In this document: one piece after another, positions 1-7,950 of the stretch
How the letters are laid out: each line of letters opens with the position of its first letter
Position numbering within the stretch: the first letter of the stretch is position 1
Assembly: GCA_016787665.1 (NCBI GenBank)
Contig: JAEUUC010000009.1
Location: 443,744 to 507,743, forward strand
DNA: 64,000 nt
Origin: Cyclobacteriaceae bacterium
GTDB taxonomy: Bacteria > Bacteroidota > Bacteroidia > Cytophagales > Cyclobacteriaceae
Direction of reading: 5' to 3'
Notes under the pieces: model-generated
The model's input: only the letters and a program-made list of their open reading frames with translations
What the model was told of the DNA's origin: nothing
Databases searched by the model: none
Translations under genes and position numbers: made by a program

Positions 1-2
1 GC

Positions 3-1187
3 AGCCGAAAATATAATCTGCGCGAACGTCAGCAGCGCGTGTCCTTCGGAAGTAAATGGATTCGCTCGGTGACGGAGGTTTACAAAGATGATATCTCACG
101 CTATCCGCTGATTTTCCTGACCCAACTGGAAACCGACTCGCTGGCGCAACTCCAACGGGGCGAAACGCCCGAGCTCAAAGCTCTGCGCATTCACAATGGC
201 ACCATCTGGAAGTGGAATCGACCCTGCTACGGTGTGATCAACGGAAGGCCGCACCTGCGCATTGAGAACCGCTACATACCGGCCGGCCCAACGGTAGCTG
301 ACGAAATGGCCAACCTTGCCTTTTGGGTCGGCTTGATGAAAGCCATGCCCGAATCGCACCGCGAGATTTGGCACGCCATGGATTTTGAAGACGCCAAGGA
401 AAACTTTTACAAAGCCGCCCGCATCGGCCTGTTCAGTCAAATGCGATGGGACAACACGTTCTGGAAAACCCAGGATCTCATACTTGACATTTTGCTACCG
501 TTGGCAAGAACCGGGTTGACGGCAGCCGGCATTGAGCCTGCTCATATCGATCACTACCTCGCCATTATTGAGGCGCGGGTGCGCGCAGGTGTTACCGGTA
601 GCCGGTGGATGGTGGAAAATTTCCGGCACCTGAAGCGCCAACTGGGCCGCGAGGAAGCCACGGTAACGCTGACCGCAGCCATGTGCCAGCGCATGGATAC
701 GGAAAAACCTGTACACGAGTGGTTGCCCGTAACCGTAGCGGAGCGCGACCTGCTTTCGCTCGACTATGATCACGTGGGCAACGTCATGTCCACTGATCTG
801 GTAACGGCACGGGCCAATGATCCGCTCGCGTTGGTGCAAAAAGTGATGGAGTGGCGTCAGATCCGGCACTTACCGGTGGAGGATGACCAGGGCAACATTC
901 GCGGCATCATCACCCGCAGGCGAATTGACGATTTCCTGAGCCGGTCGGGGCCTGCTCTGGCGCTCACCGCTGAGGATGTGATGATTCGCGATCCGATTTG
1001 CATTACCCCCAGCGTGTCGATTACCGAAGCGATGCAACTCATGCTGGACCGTAAGGTCAGTTGCCTGCCCGTGATTGACCAGGGGCAATTGGTGGGCATT
1101 GTAACGGAACAGGATATGACCGCCCTGCACGAGAAAATGAGCCGGCAGAATACGCGCCCCGCGTTGCGGTTTCCCGGGCCTTCATGA
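3..1187 (+). CDS. GCS2-like (glutamate-cysteine ligase family) protein with C-terminal CBS pair, 5' truncated by the window
   Basis: The reading frame is open from base 3, so the true start lies before the window; the GTG at 39 is only the first possible start inside it. The N-terminal ~170 visible residues resemble the C-terminal half of the GCS2/glutamate-cysteine ligase fold: an IHNGTIWKWNRPCYG stretch followed by HLRIENRYIPAGPT, the kind of substrate-binding core seen in this ATP-dependent carboxylate-amine ligase family. Residues ~245-365 form two CBS domains (VGNVMSTDLVTA and AEDVMIRDP are the typical CBS openings), which in other proteins bind adenosine nucleotides and regulate an attached domain. 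Inference: a peptide-bond-forming ligase under nucleotide control. The substrate cannot be told from the sequence. A weak hairpin overlaps the stop codon. Confidence 0.75.
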   Translation, partial: SRKYNLRERQQRVSFGSKWIRSVTEVYKDDISRYPLIFLTQLETDSLAQLQRGETPELKALRIHNGTIWKWNRPCYGVINGRPHLRIENRYIPAGPTVADEMANLAFWVGLMKAMPESHREIWHAMDFEDAKENFYKAARIGLFSQMRWDNTFWKTQDLILDILLPLARTGLTAAGIEPAHIDHYLAIIEARVRAGVTGSRWMVENFRHLKRQLGREEATVTLTAAMCQRMDTEKPVHEWLPVTVAERDLLSLDYDHVGNVMSTDLVTARANDPLALVQKVMEWRQIRHLPVEDDQGNIRGIITRRRIDDFLSRSGPALALTAEDVMIRDPICITPSVSITEAMQLMLDRKVSCLPVIDQGQLVGIVTEQDMTALHEKMSRQNTRPALRFPGPS

Positions 1188-1204
1188 TCAATATCATGGT
1201 TTTT
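1183..1204 (+). terminator. Weak terminator-like hairpin at the end of the GCS2/CBS gene
   Basis: CATGAT and ATCATG form a 6-bp inverted repeat with a CAAT loop, followed by GTTTTT. The stop codon lies inside the left arm. The stem is short and AT-rich, so it is a weak intrinsic terminator at best. Confidence 0.35.
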
Positions 1205-1249
1205 CTCAAGTTTGTTGCCGTACCTTAAGCGTAAGAAAAAGGAGGTTGT

Positions 1250-1414
1250 ATGAAAACACGTGAATTTGTAAAAGCTGCCGAAAACCTGAAAATTGAACAG
1301 GAAAAAAGGTATCAGCGAAAAGTAAAGCGAATCCAGGAGGAAAAACAGACCGCGTTACGCGACTTCAAAAAACCAAAAGGCTGGAGTTTGCGGAAGGAAA
1401 CCAAATCGAAGTAA
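1250..1414 (+). CDS. Small basic, highly charged protein (54 aa), unknown
   Basis: ATG at 1250, TAA at 1412-1414, 54 residues. Start support comes from an AGGAGG ribosome-binding sequence at 1240-1245, a strong Shine-Dalgarno sequence for a phylum that usually lacks one. The product is almost entirely lysine, arginine, glutamate and glutamine, probably one amphipathic or coiled helix, ending in a KPKGWSLRKETKSK tail. It has no recognisable domain, signal peptide or membrane segment. It lies 22 nt upstream of the HPF gene and runs the same way, so it could be co-transcribed. A nucleic-acid- or ribosome-binding role is only a guess from charge and neighbourhood. Confidence 0.6.
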   Translation: MKTREFVKAAENLKIEQEKRYQRKVKRIQEEKQTALRDFKKPKGWSLRKETKSK

Positions 1415-1436
1415 AAACTTAACCATACCCCTACAT

Positions 1437-1730
1437 ATGAAGATGAACATTCAAAGCGTGGGCCTGACCCCACGCGAATCACTGGTTGATTTGTTACAGG
1501 AAAAACTGGACACCCTCGACCGCTTCAGCGACCGGATCATGGAAGCCAAAGTGACGTTAAAAGTTGACAAGGCCGATGACCGCCAGAACAAGATTCTGGA
1601 AGTGCGTTTGGTGGTACCCGGCAATGACATTTTCGTGAAAAAGCAAGGCGCCACATTTGAAGAGTTGGTACCGAAAGTGACGGAAACACTTCAGCGCGAA
1701 GTGAAGGAATGGAAAGAGCGAAAAAGCTAA
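1437..1730 (+). CDS. hpf: Ribosome hibernation promoting factor, short HPF/RaiA family
   Basis: The 97 residues match the short HPF/RaiA (formerly sigma-54 modulation protein) fold: MNIQSVGLTPRESL at the first strand and helix, a central VTLKVDKADDRQNKILEVRL strand pair, and the second helix FEELVPKVTETLQREV. Members bind the decoding centre of the 30S subunit and block tRNA and mRNA sites when growth stops. Only the N-terminal domain is present; the C-terminal dimerisation domain of long HPF is missing, as is common in Bacteroidota. Start at ATG AAG ATG; the second ATG (1443) is an alternative. The next gene starts 10 nt after its stop. Confidence 0.9.
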   Translation: MKMNIQSVGLTPRESLVDLLQEKLDTLDRFSDRIMEAKVTLKVDKADDRQNKILEVRLVVPGNDIFVKKQGATFEELVPKVTETLQREVKEWKERKS

Positions 1731-1740
1731 ATGACAGGTT

Positions 1741-2022
1741 ATGAACTACCGTAGAATCTCACTTGACGAACTCCGGAAAAGCCATTTCGCACCACACGAT
1801 GTGCTTACCGATCACCTTGAATGCCGCCAGCGCGAACATGATTTGAGATCCGCCATGGCATTCACCAACACGGAGCATGATGAAGTGGGGTTGATTATTG
1901 AACTGGCGAATGGCGAGCAGGTCGAGTATGTATCGGACATGATTGATCTGGAAGAAAGCCTGGTGGAAGTCAAAGGCGGTTATGCGATCCCCATTAAGTC
2001 AATTGTAAAAGTTGAAATCTAA
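1741..2022 (+). CDS. Hypothetical protein (93 aa) downstream of hpf
   Basis: I do not recognise this protein. It is 93 residues, soluble and acidic (many Glu/Asp), with a predicted helical N-terminal half and a beta-rich C-terminal half (EVGLIIELANGEQVEYVSDM, then a short basic-hydrophobic end VKGGYAIPIKSIVKVEI). There is no signal peptide, cysteine pair or helix-turn-helix. It starts 10 nt after hpf and is followed after 18 nt by a small membrane protein gene, so the three may be one transcript. The tight spacing supports it being a real gene. Confidence 0.6.
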   Translation: MNYRRISLDELRKSHFAPHDVLTDHLECRQREHDLRSAMAFTNTEHDEVGLIIELANGEQVEYVSDMIDLEESLVEVKGGYAIPIKSIVKVEI

Positions 2023-2040
2023 AACCTAACCGAATAGTTT

Positions 2041-2451
2041 ATGTCGCGAAGTCTGATCTCAATCCTGATGGCCGGGGTGCTGGTATTGGCTACCAGCATG
2101 CTGATGATGTATGCAGCCGCTTTTGCGCTGCCCTCGCTCTCCGAAGAATACTACAGTACGGTTTTCCGATCGTCCAACTTCGAGGCCCAGTGGCTGTTCT
2201 ACATTCACCCGTTTGTGCTAAGTGCGGCCTTGTTGTGGTTTTGGCATCATTTGAAGGATCAGCTAAGCGAAGGCAGGGTGGCCAAGGCCGTTGAGTTTGG
2301 CGCTCGTTATGGCGTGGTGGCCATGTTCCCGGTGCTGCTGCTAACGTTCAGCGCCATCGATATCTCTTTTCTGATGGTGATGACCTGGCTGTTCTATGGC
2401 ATCGTTCAGGCGATGGTAGCCGGGCTCGTGTATGCCGGCCGACACGCCTGA
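2041..2451 (+). CDS. Small integral membrane protein (136 aa), unknown
   Basis: The 136-residue product has about four hydrophobic segments: ~5-30 (SLISILMAGVLVLATSMLMM), ~56-76 around FYIHPFVLSAALLWFW, ~93-112 (GVVAMFPVLLLTFSAIDI) and ~114-133. Charged residues concentrate in the loop KDQLSEGRVAK, consistent with a cytoplasmic turn. No family was recognised. It is the last gene of the short plus-strand group and converges on the DinB gene with one base between the two stop codons. Confidence 0.6.
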   Translation: MSRSLISILMAGVLVLATSMLMMYAAAFALPSLSEEYYSTVFRSSNFEAQWLFYIHPFVLSAALLWFWHHLKDQLSEGRVAKAVEFGARYGVVAMFPVLLLTFSAIDISFLMVMTWLFYGIVQAMVAGLVYAGRHA

Positions 2452-2452
2452 A

Positions 2453-3001
2453 TCATGCAGGCACATTGCGCAACGCCTGAACCATGTGTCGGTGGCTGTG
2501 CATAATAAAGAACTGAAGCACATCGCCCAGTTTAAGGCGAACCCAGCGGCTGATGGAGATGGGTATGCGAATGTGATTTAGATTGACGCCACGGGCTTCG
2601 CGAAGCAATTTCAACAGCCACTCCTGCTGGCGGATGAATTCAGCTACTACTTGTTGCGCATCCAGTTGAGTGGGAGGTGTGTGCGATTTAAACGCCTTCA
2701 TCTTTTTCATGTTTGTGCCCGGCTTCATCATTTTGGTAAAGTAAGCTCCCAACCAACCGCTCGAAAAAACGGGAGACGGCTGGCCTCCTTTCTGAATTTC
2801 GGCCTCCACCCGGGGCAGGTAATAATCACCATAGCTGTTCAAGTGCCATAGGCACTGCGCGATACTCCACCCACCGGAAGCCGAGGGCGCGTTGAGTACC
2901 GCGGGCGTCAGATTTTGAAATACCCGGATTGCTGTTTCCAAATCTTGTTCGACACGCTCTTCCAGGTTGCGTAATAATTCGTTTGAAGCTTGTGTTGGCA
3001 T
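2453..3001 (-). CDS. DinB-family protein (DinB_2-like)
   Basis: Start placed at the ATG at 3001 (MPTQASNELLRN...); the 20 upstream residues of the longer frame do not look like DinB. The 182-residue product has the four-helix DinB/YfiT-like layout, with histidines where the family binds a divalent metal: His in GWSIAQCLWHLNSYGDYY and the HSHRHMVQ motif near the C-terminus. Family members include thiol S-transferases (bacillithiol- or mycothiol-dependent) and many unassigned enzymes; the substrate is unknown here. It is the last gene of the minus-strand run, 75 nt after a Crp/Fnr regulator. Confidence 0.8.
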   Translation of the reverse strand: MPTQASNELLRNLEERVEQDLETAIRVFQNLTPAVLNAPSASGGWSIAQCLWHLNSYGDYYLPRVEAEIQKGGQPSPVFSSGWLGAYFTKMMKPGTNMKKMKAFKSHTPPTQLDAQQVVAEFIRQQEWLLKLLREARGVNLNHIRIPISISRWVRLKLGDVLQFFIMHSHRHMVQALRNVPA

Positions 3002-3076
3002 CGCTGTAATCTTTGCCCAAAAGTGCGGGCCTCCGGCCAAAATAATCTTGGTATTTGCCAAGATTCAGCGCAAAAG

Positions 3077-3658
3077 TCAAATTCTAACGCTGTTCAATAA
3101 TTTGCTGAAGTTCGTGGCGTCCATGCCGAGGTAATTCGCCAAATACTTGTGAGGAATCAACTGTAAGATATGGGGGCTGCGTTTGAGGAGCATGCGAAAT
3201 CGTTCCTCCGCGGTGAAGCACTCCAACTCAACCAAACGTTCCATAATGCCGGACATTGACCAGGTAACGCCTTTGCGCACCAGTGTTTCGAGCGAACGGT
3301 GGTTGGCCATCAGCACAAGCAGGTCGGCCTGCCGGGCACGCAGAAATTCGGAGGGACTCAGCGTTTCATAATAATACCGCGAGGGCTGTTGCATCAACAA
3401 CGAATCCAACACCCCGCCAAAGGAATGAGTATAGGTGAAGACAAGCGTTGCCTCTTTCACTCCATCCGAAAAATACACGCGCTGTATTCCGCTCAGCACA
3501 AAATAAATGAAGCGCTCAGGCTCACCCGCGAGGGTCAATTGCTCTTTGCGTTTCGCGGAAAAGGGTGACCATATCCCGGCAAACGCGTCCCACTCGGCAC
3601 GCTGAAGAGGATGAAATCGGCTGGTGAGCTGATGCAACGCAGCGAGTGCCTCATTCAT
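3077..3658 (-). CDS. Crp/Fnr-family transcriptional regulator
   Basis: Start chosen at ATG 3658 (MNEALAALHQL). Residues ~20-130 are the cyclic-nucleotide-binding-like beta-roll (LTLAGEPERFIYFVLSGIQRVYF then VFTYTHSFGGVLDSLL), and residues ~150-193 are the C-terminal helix-turn-helix, ending in the typical Bacteroidota recognition helix LANYLGMDATNFSKLLNSVR. The phosphate-binding Arg motif of true cAMP sensors is not evident, as in most small Bacteroidota Crp/Fnr proteins, so the ligand is unknown. It lies 10 nt after the VOC lipoprotein gene and probably belongs to the pirin-GMC-VOC operon, which it may control. Confidence 0.85.
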   Translation of the reverse strand: MNEALAALHQLTSRFHPLQRAEWDAFAGIWSPFSAKRKEQLTLAGEPERFIYFVLSGIQRVYFSDGVKEATLVFTYTHSFGGVLDSLLMQQPSRYYYETLSPSEFLRARQADLLVLMANHRSLETLVRKGVTWSMSGIMERLVELECFTAEERFRMLLKRSPHILQLIPHKYLANYLGMDATNFSKLLNSVRI

Positions 3659-3668
3659 AGTTTGCGTT

Positions 3669-4358
3669 CTAGTATAAGGGCCAACCCGCAAATGTCACCT
3701 TACCGCGAGGTGAGTCAATTTCGAATGACAAGGCCGGGGAAGACTCAGATCTGACGTTTAGGCCAAGCCTTAATTGCTGATTCATTTTTTCCATCGGCCC
3801 GACATCCGGACGCGCAACCGAAACCGCCACCAAGCGGCAGCCGACTGGTGACGTTTCCGATGGATGGGCGCTTTCCCGATCCCATTCAATAAAAAACGGA
3901 AAGGACTCCGCATTCGTGATAGCGAACGAAGTCCACGCCAGCATTTTTCCGTCCGGCTTCGCGCGTGAGCCGGGACGATCTTCACTGTAGCCGAGGCCGA
4001 TGGCCCGAAGTTTCTCCCTCGTTTTGTGGCGATCGCGCGTGCGCACCGCCCAACCGATGGCGGTCAAACTATCCAGCGGTTGAATAAAATCCGGAATGCT
4101 GTCGGCTCCGGGCTGCGGAGCGAGGATTTCAATGTACACGTTATCATCAAGCGCTACCAGCGCATTTTGACTGAACCGCCCGGGATGAATTCCGCCAAAC
4201 ACGGGCTCCACTCCGGTAAGGGCTTTGAATTGCTCAATCCCTTTTTGAAGATCGTTAACTCCCAGAATAATGTGGTCAACCTGCTCTTGGGGCTGACGTG
4301 CGGTAGGCCTGCAGGCGGCCAGCGCTATTACCATAATCAGGAATAAAGCTTTCATCAT
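3669..4358 (-). CDS. Lipoprotein with glyoxalase-like (VOC) domain
   Basis: The N-terminus MMKALFLIMVIALAAC is a lipoprotein signal peptide with lipobox ALAAC, so the protein is exported and lipid-anchored. From ~residue 27 (VDHIILGVNDLQKGIEQFKALTG) it shows the first beta-alpha-beta-beta-beta half of a Glyoxalase_3-like VOC domain, and the second half is recognisable further on. VOC folds bind a metal in many members; the substrate is unknown. The start codon overlaps the stop of the GMC oxidoreductase gene by 4 nt (ATGA), a sign of translational coupling and a common pathway. Confidence 0.8.
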   Translation of the reverse strand: MMKALFLIMVIALAACRPTARQPQEQVDHIILGVNDLQKGIEQFKALTGVEPVFGGIHPGRFSQNALVALDDNVYIEILAPQPGADSIPDFIQPLDSLTAIGWAVRTRDRHKTREKLRAIGLGYSEDRPGSRAKPDGKMLAWTSFAITNAESFPFFIEWDRESAHPSETSPVGCRLVAVSVARPDVGPMEKMNQQLRLGLNVRSESSPALSFEIDSPRGKVTFAGWPLY

Positions 4359-5986
4359 GTGCCTTTTGTTGGATCAGATAAAGATTGCATTTTTTCTTCA
4401 AGTGTTTGACCCCGGTAGCCCGGTTTCACCGGCACACGATCCATCGCGTACTCGGCAAGTGCTGTGATGGTAAGCGAGGGATTAACTCCGAGATTGGCCG
4501 GAATGATGCTGCCATCCAGGATATAGAAATCGGGATAGCCATGCACCTGAAACCGATCATCCACTACACCTTCTTCTGCCGTGCGCCCCATGGGACAACC
4601 ACCCAAAATGTGTGCCGTTGAAGCCAGTCCGAACATAACTTCACTGAACGCGTTGTGGGCTACTCCATTGACTTTCTTAGCATACCGATGGAGCGCTTCC
4701 TGGCCGATCGGAATGTAGCTCGGCACGGGCTGCCCGCTGGTATTTTTCATCGAGAGCCGGGTGCCCAACCAGTTGCGCTTCAAACGCATTTGCATGGCAT
4801 TCGGCAGTGACTGCATGATCAGAAATATCACTCCATGCCGGGCGGGATTGATGGAGAAAAATGACCGCAGGAAATTCCACGGGTGCGCCAGGGCATTGCC
4901 CAGCATTTTGGCCGTACGCACCAGCGGATGCCCCGGTCCAGCGGCCATCACGGCCAATTTCATCATCGCCCCGGAGCCGTCTGGAAATTTGCACACTTCA
5001 ATAGACGTGCTTTCATCTGGTTGAAATACGGTGCCGATGGCCAGGCCATGATTCAACTTGCGGTCAGCCGCCAGTACACCGGACAGCATCTCCGAGTTCG
5101 TGAGAATGTTTTCGCCAAGCGTGTCGGACAAACCCGGCAGAGTATTCAAAACATGCTTCTGGCGCAGGAGCAAATCCAGAGTACCGAGTACTCCACCGCT
5201 CACCACCAGGCCCTTCGATTGATATACCTGCTTTTTTCTACTCGGCCACCAACGTGTGCTGCTTCGGGTTTGCACCGTATAGCCACCCTCGCCAAACTCA
5301 ATACGCGTTACTTCGTTTTTTGCCAGTACGCGCACGCCAAAAACGTGCTCGGCCAGCCAGAGGTAATTTTTGTCCAACGTGTTCTTGGCGTTGTGCCGGC
5401 AGCCCACCATGCAACCCGCGCATTCGGTGCAGCCTTGCCGCAACGGTCCGAGCCCATTGAAATAGGGATCAACCGGCTTTTTCGGATCGCCCAGATATAC
5501 GCCAACATAATCCACCGCCCGGTAGGAATCGGCATGTCCCATCTCGGCTGCCACTTCGTGCAGCACACGGTCTTCATCATGTTCGCGCAAGTAACGGGCG
5601 CTGCCGAGCATGACCTTCGCCTTTTCAAAGAAGGGGGCCAACGTTTGCTTCCAGTTCCTGATCTGTGCCCAGCGCGGGTTTTCGTAGAATGAATCGCGCG
5701 GCATCATGTGAGTGTTGGCATACACCAACGAACCTCCACCTACCCCCACCCCGGAAATCACAAACACATCGCGAAAAAAACTAAGCTTCTGGAAGCCGAA
5801 GAAGCGCAAGGCCGGCCACCACAGGTATTGGCGCACGTTCCAGTTCGATTTCGGAAAATCGTGTGATTTCCAGCGCTTCCCTTTCTCAATAACTAAAACA
5901 GAATAGCCTTTCTCGGCCAGCCGCATGGCAGAGACAGATCCACCAAATCCAGATCCGATAACGATATAGTCAACACGAGCCGACAT
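4355..5986 (-). CDS. GMC-family FAD oxidoreductase (cholesterol-oxidase-like)
   Basis: The product has 543 residues. The N-terminus YIVIGSGFGGSVSAMRLAEKG is the dinucleotide-binding GxGxxG of FAD enzymes; VSGVGVGGGSLVYANT is the second flavin-contacting loop of the cholesterol-oxidase branch; STAHILGGCPMG and a C-terminal DGSIIPANLGVNPSLTITAL carry the GMC catalytic His and Asn region. Around residues 184-194 sits a cysteine motif CTECAGCMVGC, seen in this branch. It probably oxidises a hydroxylated hydrophobic substrate. No signal peptide is visible. It starts 26 nt after the pirin gene and overlaps the next gene by 4 nt, so pirin, GMC and VOC lipoprotein look like one operon. Confidence 0.88.
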   Translation of the reverse strand: MSARVDYIVIGSGFGGSVSAMRLAEKGYSVLVIEKGKRWKSHDFPKSNWNVRQYLWWPALRFFGFQKLSFFRDVFVISGVGVGGGSLVYANTHMMPRDSFYENPRWAQIRNWKQTLAPFFEKAKVMLGSARYLREHDEDRVLHEVAAEMGHADSYRAVDYVGVYLGDPKKPVDPYFNGLGPLRQGCTECAGCMVGCRHNAKNTLDKNYLWLAEHVFGVRVLAKNEVTRIEFGEGGYTVQTRSSTRWWPSRKKQVYQSKGLVVSGGVLGTLDLLLRQKHVLNTLPGLSDTLGENILTNSEMLSGVLAADRKLNHGLAIGTVFQPDESTSIEVCKFPDGSGAMMKLAVMAAGPGHPLVRTAKMLGNALAHPWNFLRSFFSINPARHGVIFLIMQSLPNAMQMRLKRNWLGTRLSMKNTSGQPVPSYIPIGQEALHRYAKKVNGVAHNAFSEVMFGLASTAHILGGCPMGRTAEEGVVDDRFQVHGYPDFYILDGSIIPANLGVNPSLTITALAEYAMDRVPVKPGYRGQTLEEKMQSLSDPTKGT

Positions 5987-6012
5987 CAGGCAGCCGACCC
6001 AAGGTAATCAAA

Positions 6013-7029
6013 TTATGGTGTCGGATGTTCTTCGCGCCCATCGGGGTACCGCGCAAACCGACCGCGCGAGGCTTCATGCACATGTTCGTAAGAAGGCCAG
6101 GGCCGACCACCAAAATCCGAACATTGAAACTCATACATGATTTGTTGAATGTCCTCGGCACTGTTGCCCACAAACGGCCCATGCTGCACCACCGGCTCAC
6201 CAATGGGAGCGCCTTGCAACAATAAAAACGAGGCAGTTGAATCCACATTCACAATCTCTACGTCCTGATCCGGCCACAACTCCAGTGCCTGATGGCTGGT
6301 GAAAGGCTGACCGGCAATTTTTACTCCGGACCCCTCATAAAAAAACAGCGTGCGGTTGGCCTGCGGAGTTGCTTTCGGCAGGGTCCAGGTGGCCCCGGGT
6401 TGCATTGAGATTACCCAAATGGCAACATCATGCCGATCATCCGCAGCCCAGGAATCCGGTGCCGGTGCCGGTGCACGATGACCCCGGTAATTCCCCGCCA
6501 CAATTTTTACAGACGTGGATTTCCCTTGTGTGTCAGCTGACGTCATCACCGGAATGCGGTTGTTCCACAGCATGGCAAAATAAGGTTCAGCCTTTTTCCT
6601 GGCGCGTGGCAGGTTCAGCCAGATTTGAAATAACTCGAGTGGGTTCTCCTGGCGCGCATCGAGCAGCGGAAACATTTCGCAATGCTGCACACCCTTACCT
6701 GCCGTCATCCATTGTACATCGCCCAGGCCGAAACGGCCGGCTGCGCCCAGCGAGTCCGAGTGGTCAACCAATCCCCGCGTAACGATCGTAACGGTTTCGA
6801 AGCCACTGTGGGGATGAGCCGGAAACCCGGGGACTTGCTCACCATGATACATCCGCCATTTTTGGCGAGGGTCAAAATCCTGGCCAATCGGTCGCCCGGC
6901 CACCGAGGTGGCTGGTCCGAGTTGCGGGTTACCGGGTGGGTAATAATCCACGTGATGAACACAAAAGAGGAACGGATCCTGGGTGGACCACGGAAACCCC
7001 AATGGCTTTTTATTTTTTATAGGACTCAT
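6013..7029 (-). CDS. Pirin-family protein (bicupin)
   Basis: Start placed at ATG 7029 (MSPIKNKKPLGFPW); upstream residues in the frame lack family similarity. The N-terminal cupin contains the pirin metal-site motif PAHPHSGFETVTIVTRG with its two close histidines, and the GKGVQHCEM segment with the next ligands. The C-terminal cupin runs over ~190-330. Pirins are iron-binding; some act as quercetinases, others bind transcription or metabolic proteins. It is the first gene of the minus-strand run ending at DinB, and it is divergent from an NTF2-like lipoprotein gene. Confidence 0.88.
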   Translation of the reverse strand: MSPIKNKKPLGFPWSTQDPFLFCVHHVDYYPPGNPQLGPATSVAGRPIGQDFDPRQKWRMYHGEQVPGFPAHPHSGFETVTIVTRGLVDHSDSLGAAGRFGLGDVQWMTAGKGVQHCEMFPLLDARQENPLELFQIWLNLPRARKKAEPYFAMLWNNRIPVMTSADTQGKSTSVKIVAGNYRGHRAPAPAPDSWAADDRHDVAIWVISMQPGATWTLPKATPQANRTLFFYEGSGVKIAGQPFTSHQALELWPDQDVEIVNVDSTASFLLLQGAPIGEPVVQHGPFVGNSAEDIQQIMYEFQCSDFGGRPWPSYEHVHEASRGRFARYPDGREEHPTP

Positions 7030-7172
7030 GAAAGTATCCGGATGTGTTGGATAAACCCCGTTTTTCAACAAAATGTTTCGCGGGCAAAGTGTCCGTACTT
7101 GGAACTGCACAAAGAAATTCATAAAATTTGCCTCGGCAATTGATCTCCACACCCAACCGGTTGCCCCAACAT

Positions 7173-7691
7173 ATGAAAAATGCTTTTGTCATTTTGATCC
7201 TCGGTTTTGTTGGTTTTTCATGTGAAACGAAAAAAGAAGAGACCGCGAAACCCGAACCCATCACCATTGGTGACATTACCCGCAGTGAAATTTGCCGGGC
7301 CAGCCTGGATGGCTTATCGAAAGGCGACATTGACAGCTTTGTTGGGCCCATGGCGGACAATGCGGTCTACGTATTCAATAACGGTGACAGCTTAGTCGGA
7401 AAGGAAGCCATCACCAACTATTGGCGCGATCGCAGAGAGAACGTGATCGATAAACTCACCTTCTCCAGCGATGTTTGGCTGGTAGTCAATGTGAACGAGG
7501 CGCCTTCGAGCCGTGTCATGACGGGCCCGTGGGTGATGGGTTGGTTCCTGGCCAAAGCCACCTACAAAACAGGCAAGTCGATGCAGCAATGGATACACAC
7601 CGATTACCACCTGAATGACGAGGGTAAAATTGACCGAGTGATTCAATACCTCGATCGGCAATCCATCAATCAAGCGCAGCAAACCGAATAG
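7173..7691 (+). CDS. SnoaL/NTF2-like lipoprotein
   Basis: Start chosen at ATG 7173, which gives a clean lipoprotein signal MKNAFVILILGFVGFSC with lipobox GFSC. The mature ~155 residues have the NTF2/SnoaL-like cone fold pattern: helix SRASLDGLSKGDIDSFVG-like segment, AVYVFNNGDSLVGKEAI, and late strands ending in DYHLNDEGKIDRVIQYLD. Proteins of this type bind small hydrophobic ligands or are isomerase-like, but no catalytic residues can be assigned. It is transcribed alone, divergently from the pirin gene, and converges on a small membrane protein gene. Confidence 0.75.
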   Translation: MKNAFVILILGFVGFSCETKKEETAKPEPITIGDITRSEICRASLDGLSKGDIDSFVGPMADNAVYVFNNGDSLVGKEAITNYWRDRRENVIDKLTFSSDVWLVVNVNEAPSSRVMTGPWVMGWFLAKATYKTGKSMQQWIHTDYHLNDEGKIDRVIQYLDRQSINQAQQTE

Positions 7692-7701
7692 TTGAATCGG
7701 T

Positions 7702-7724
7702 CGGGTTCGATTAATCCCGTTTTA
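7702..7724 (+). terminator. Terminator-like hairpin after the NTF2 lipoprotein gene
   Basis: CGGG-TT and AATCCCG pair around a short loop, followed by TTTTATCAATTTTTT. It lies between two convergent genes and overlaps the stop of the minus-strand gene. The stem is short. Confidence 0.35.
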
Positions 7725-7950
7725 TCAATTTTTTGGGCCGGCTCGCGAAGCGCCCGATGCCATAACCGATCAACAACAACCAAGGCAACCCATGTACGGC
7801 CGTATCGAACCAATCCAAAGGCTGCATACCCCGCGCGCCTCCCGCAATCCATTTTAACTTACCCCACAGGTGAGGCTCCGGAAAGAACGGAGCCAGGCCG
7901 AGCGACACGCAGGCAAAAACCAGGAGCCAGGGGTTAAAGAGCTTTTTCAT
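7711..7950 (-). CDS. Small two-helix membrane protein (79 aa)
   Basis: The 79-residue product has two hydrophobic helices (~7-24, LVFACVSLGLAPFFPEPHLW, and ~50-66, HGLPWLLLIGYGIG) and a basic tail RPKKLIKRD. Short proteins of this shape with a PIDWFD-like motif (here PLDWFDTAVHG) recur in Bacteroidota and are sometimes labelled RND transporter; I recall that label, but the size makes a transport function unlikely. The start overlaps the 3' end of the acyl-CoA dehydrogenase gene by 17 nt, so it is probably translated from the same mRNA. Confidence 0.6.
   Translation of the reverse strand: MKKLFNPWLLVFACVSLGLAPFFPEPHLWGKLKWIAGGARGMQPLDWFDTAVHGLPWLLLIGYGIGRFASRPKKLIKRD

Noticed and set aside
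2446..2462. Hairpin GCCTG...CAGGC between the membrane protein and DinB genes
   Set aside because: No T-tract and only a 5-bp stem, so not listed as a terminator.
4883..5692. Plus-strand open frame of ~270 codons
   Set aside because: Lies antisense in the GMC oxidoreductase gene, whose translation has clear family motifs; the frame is its shadow.
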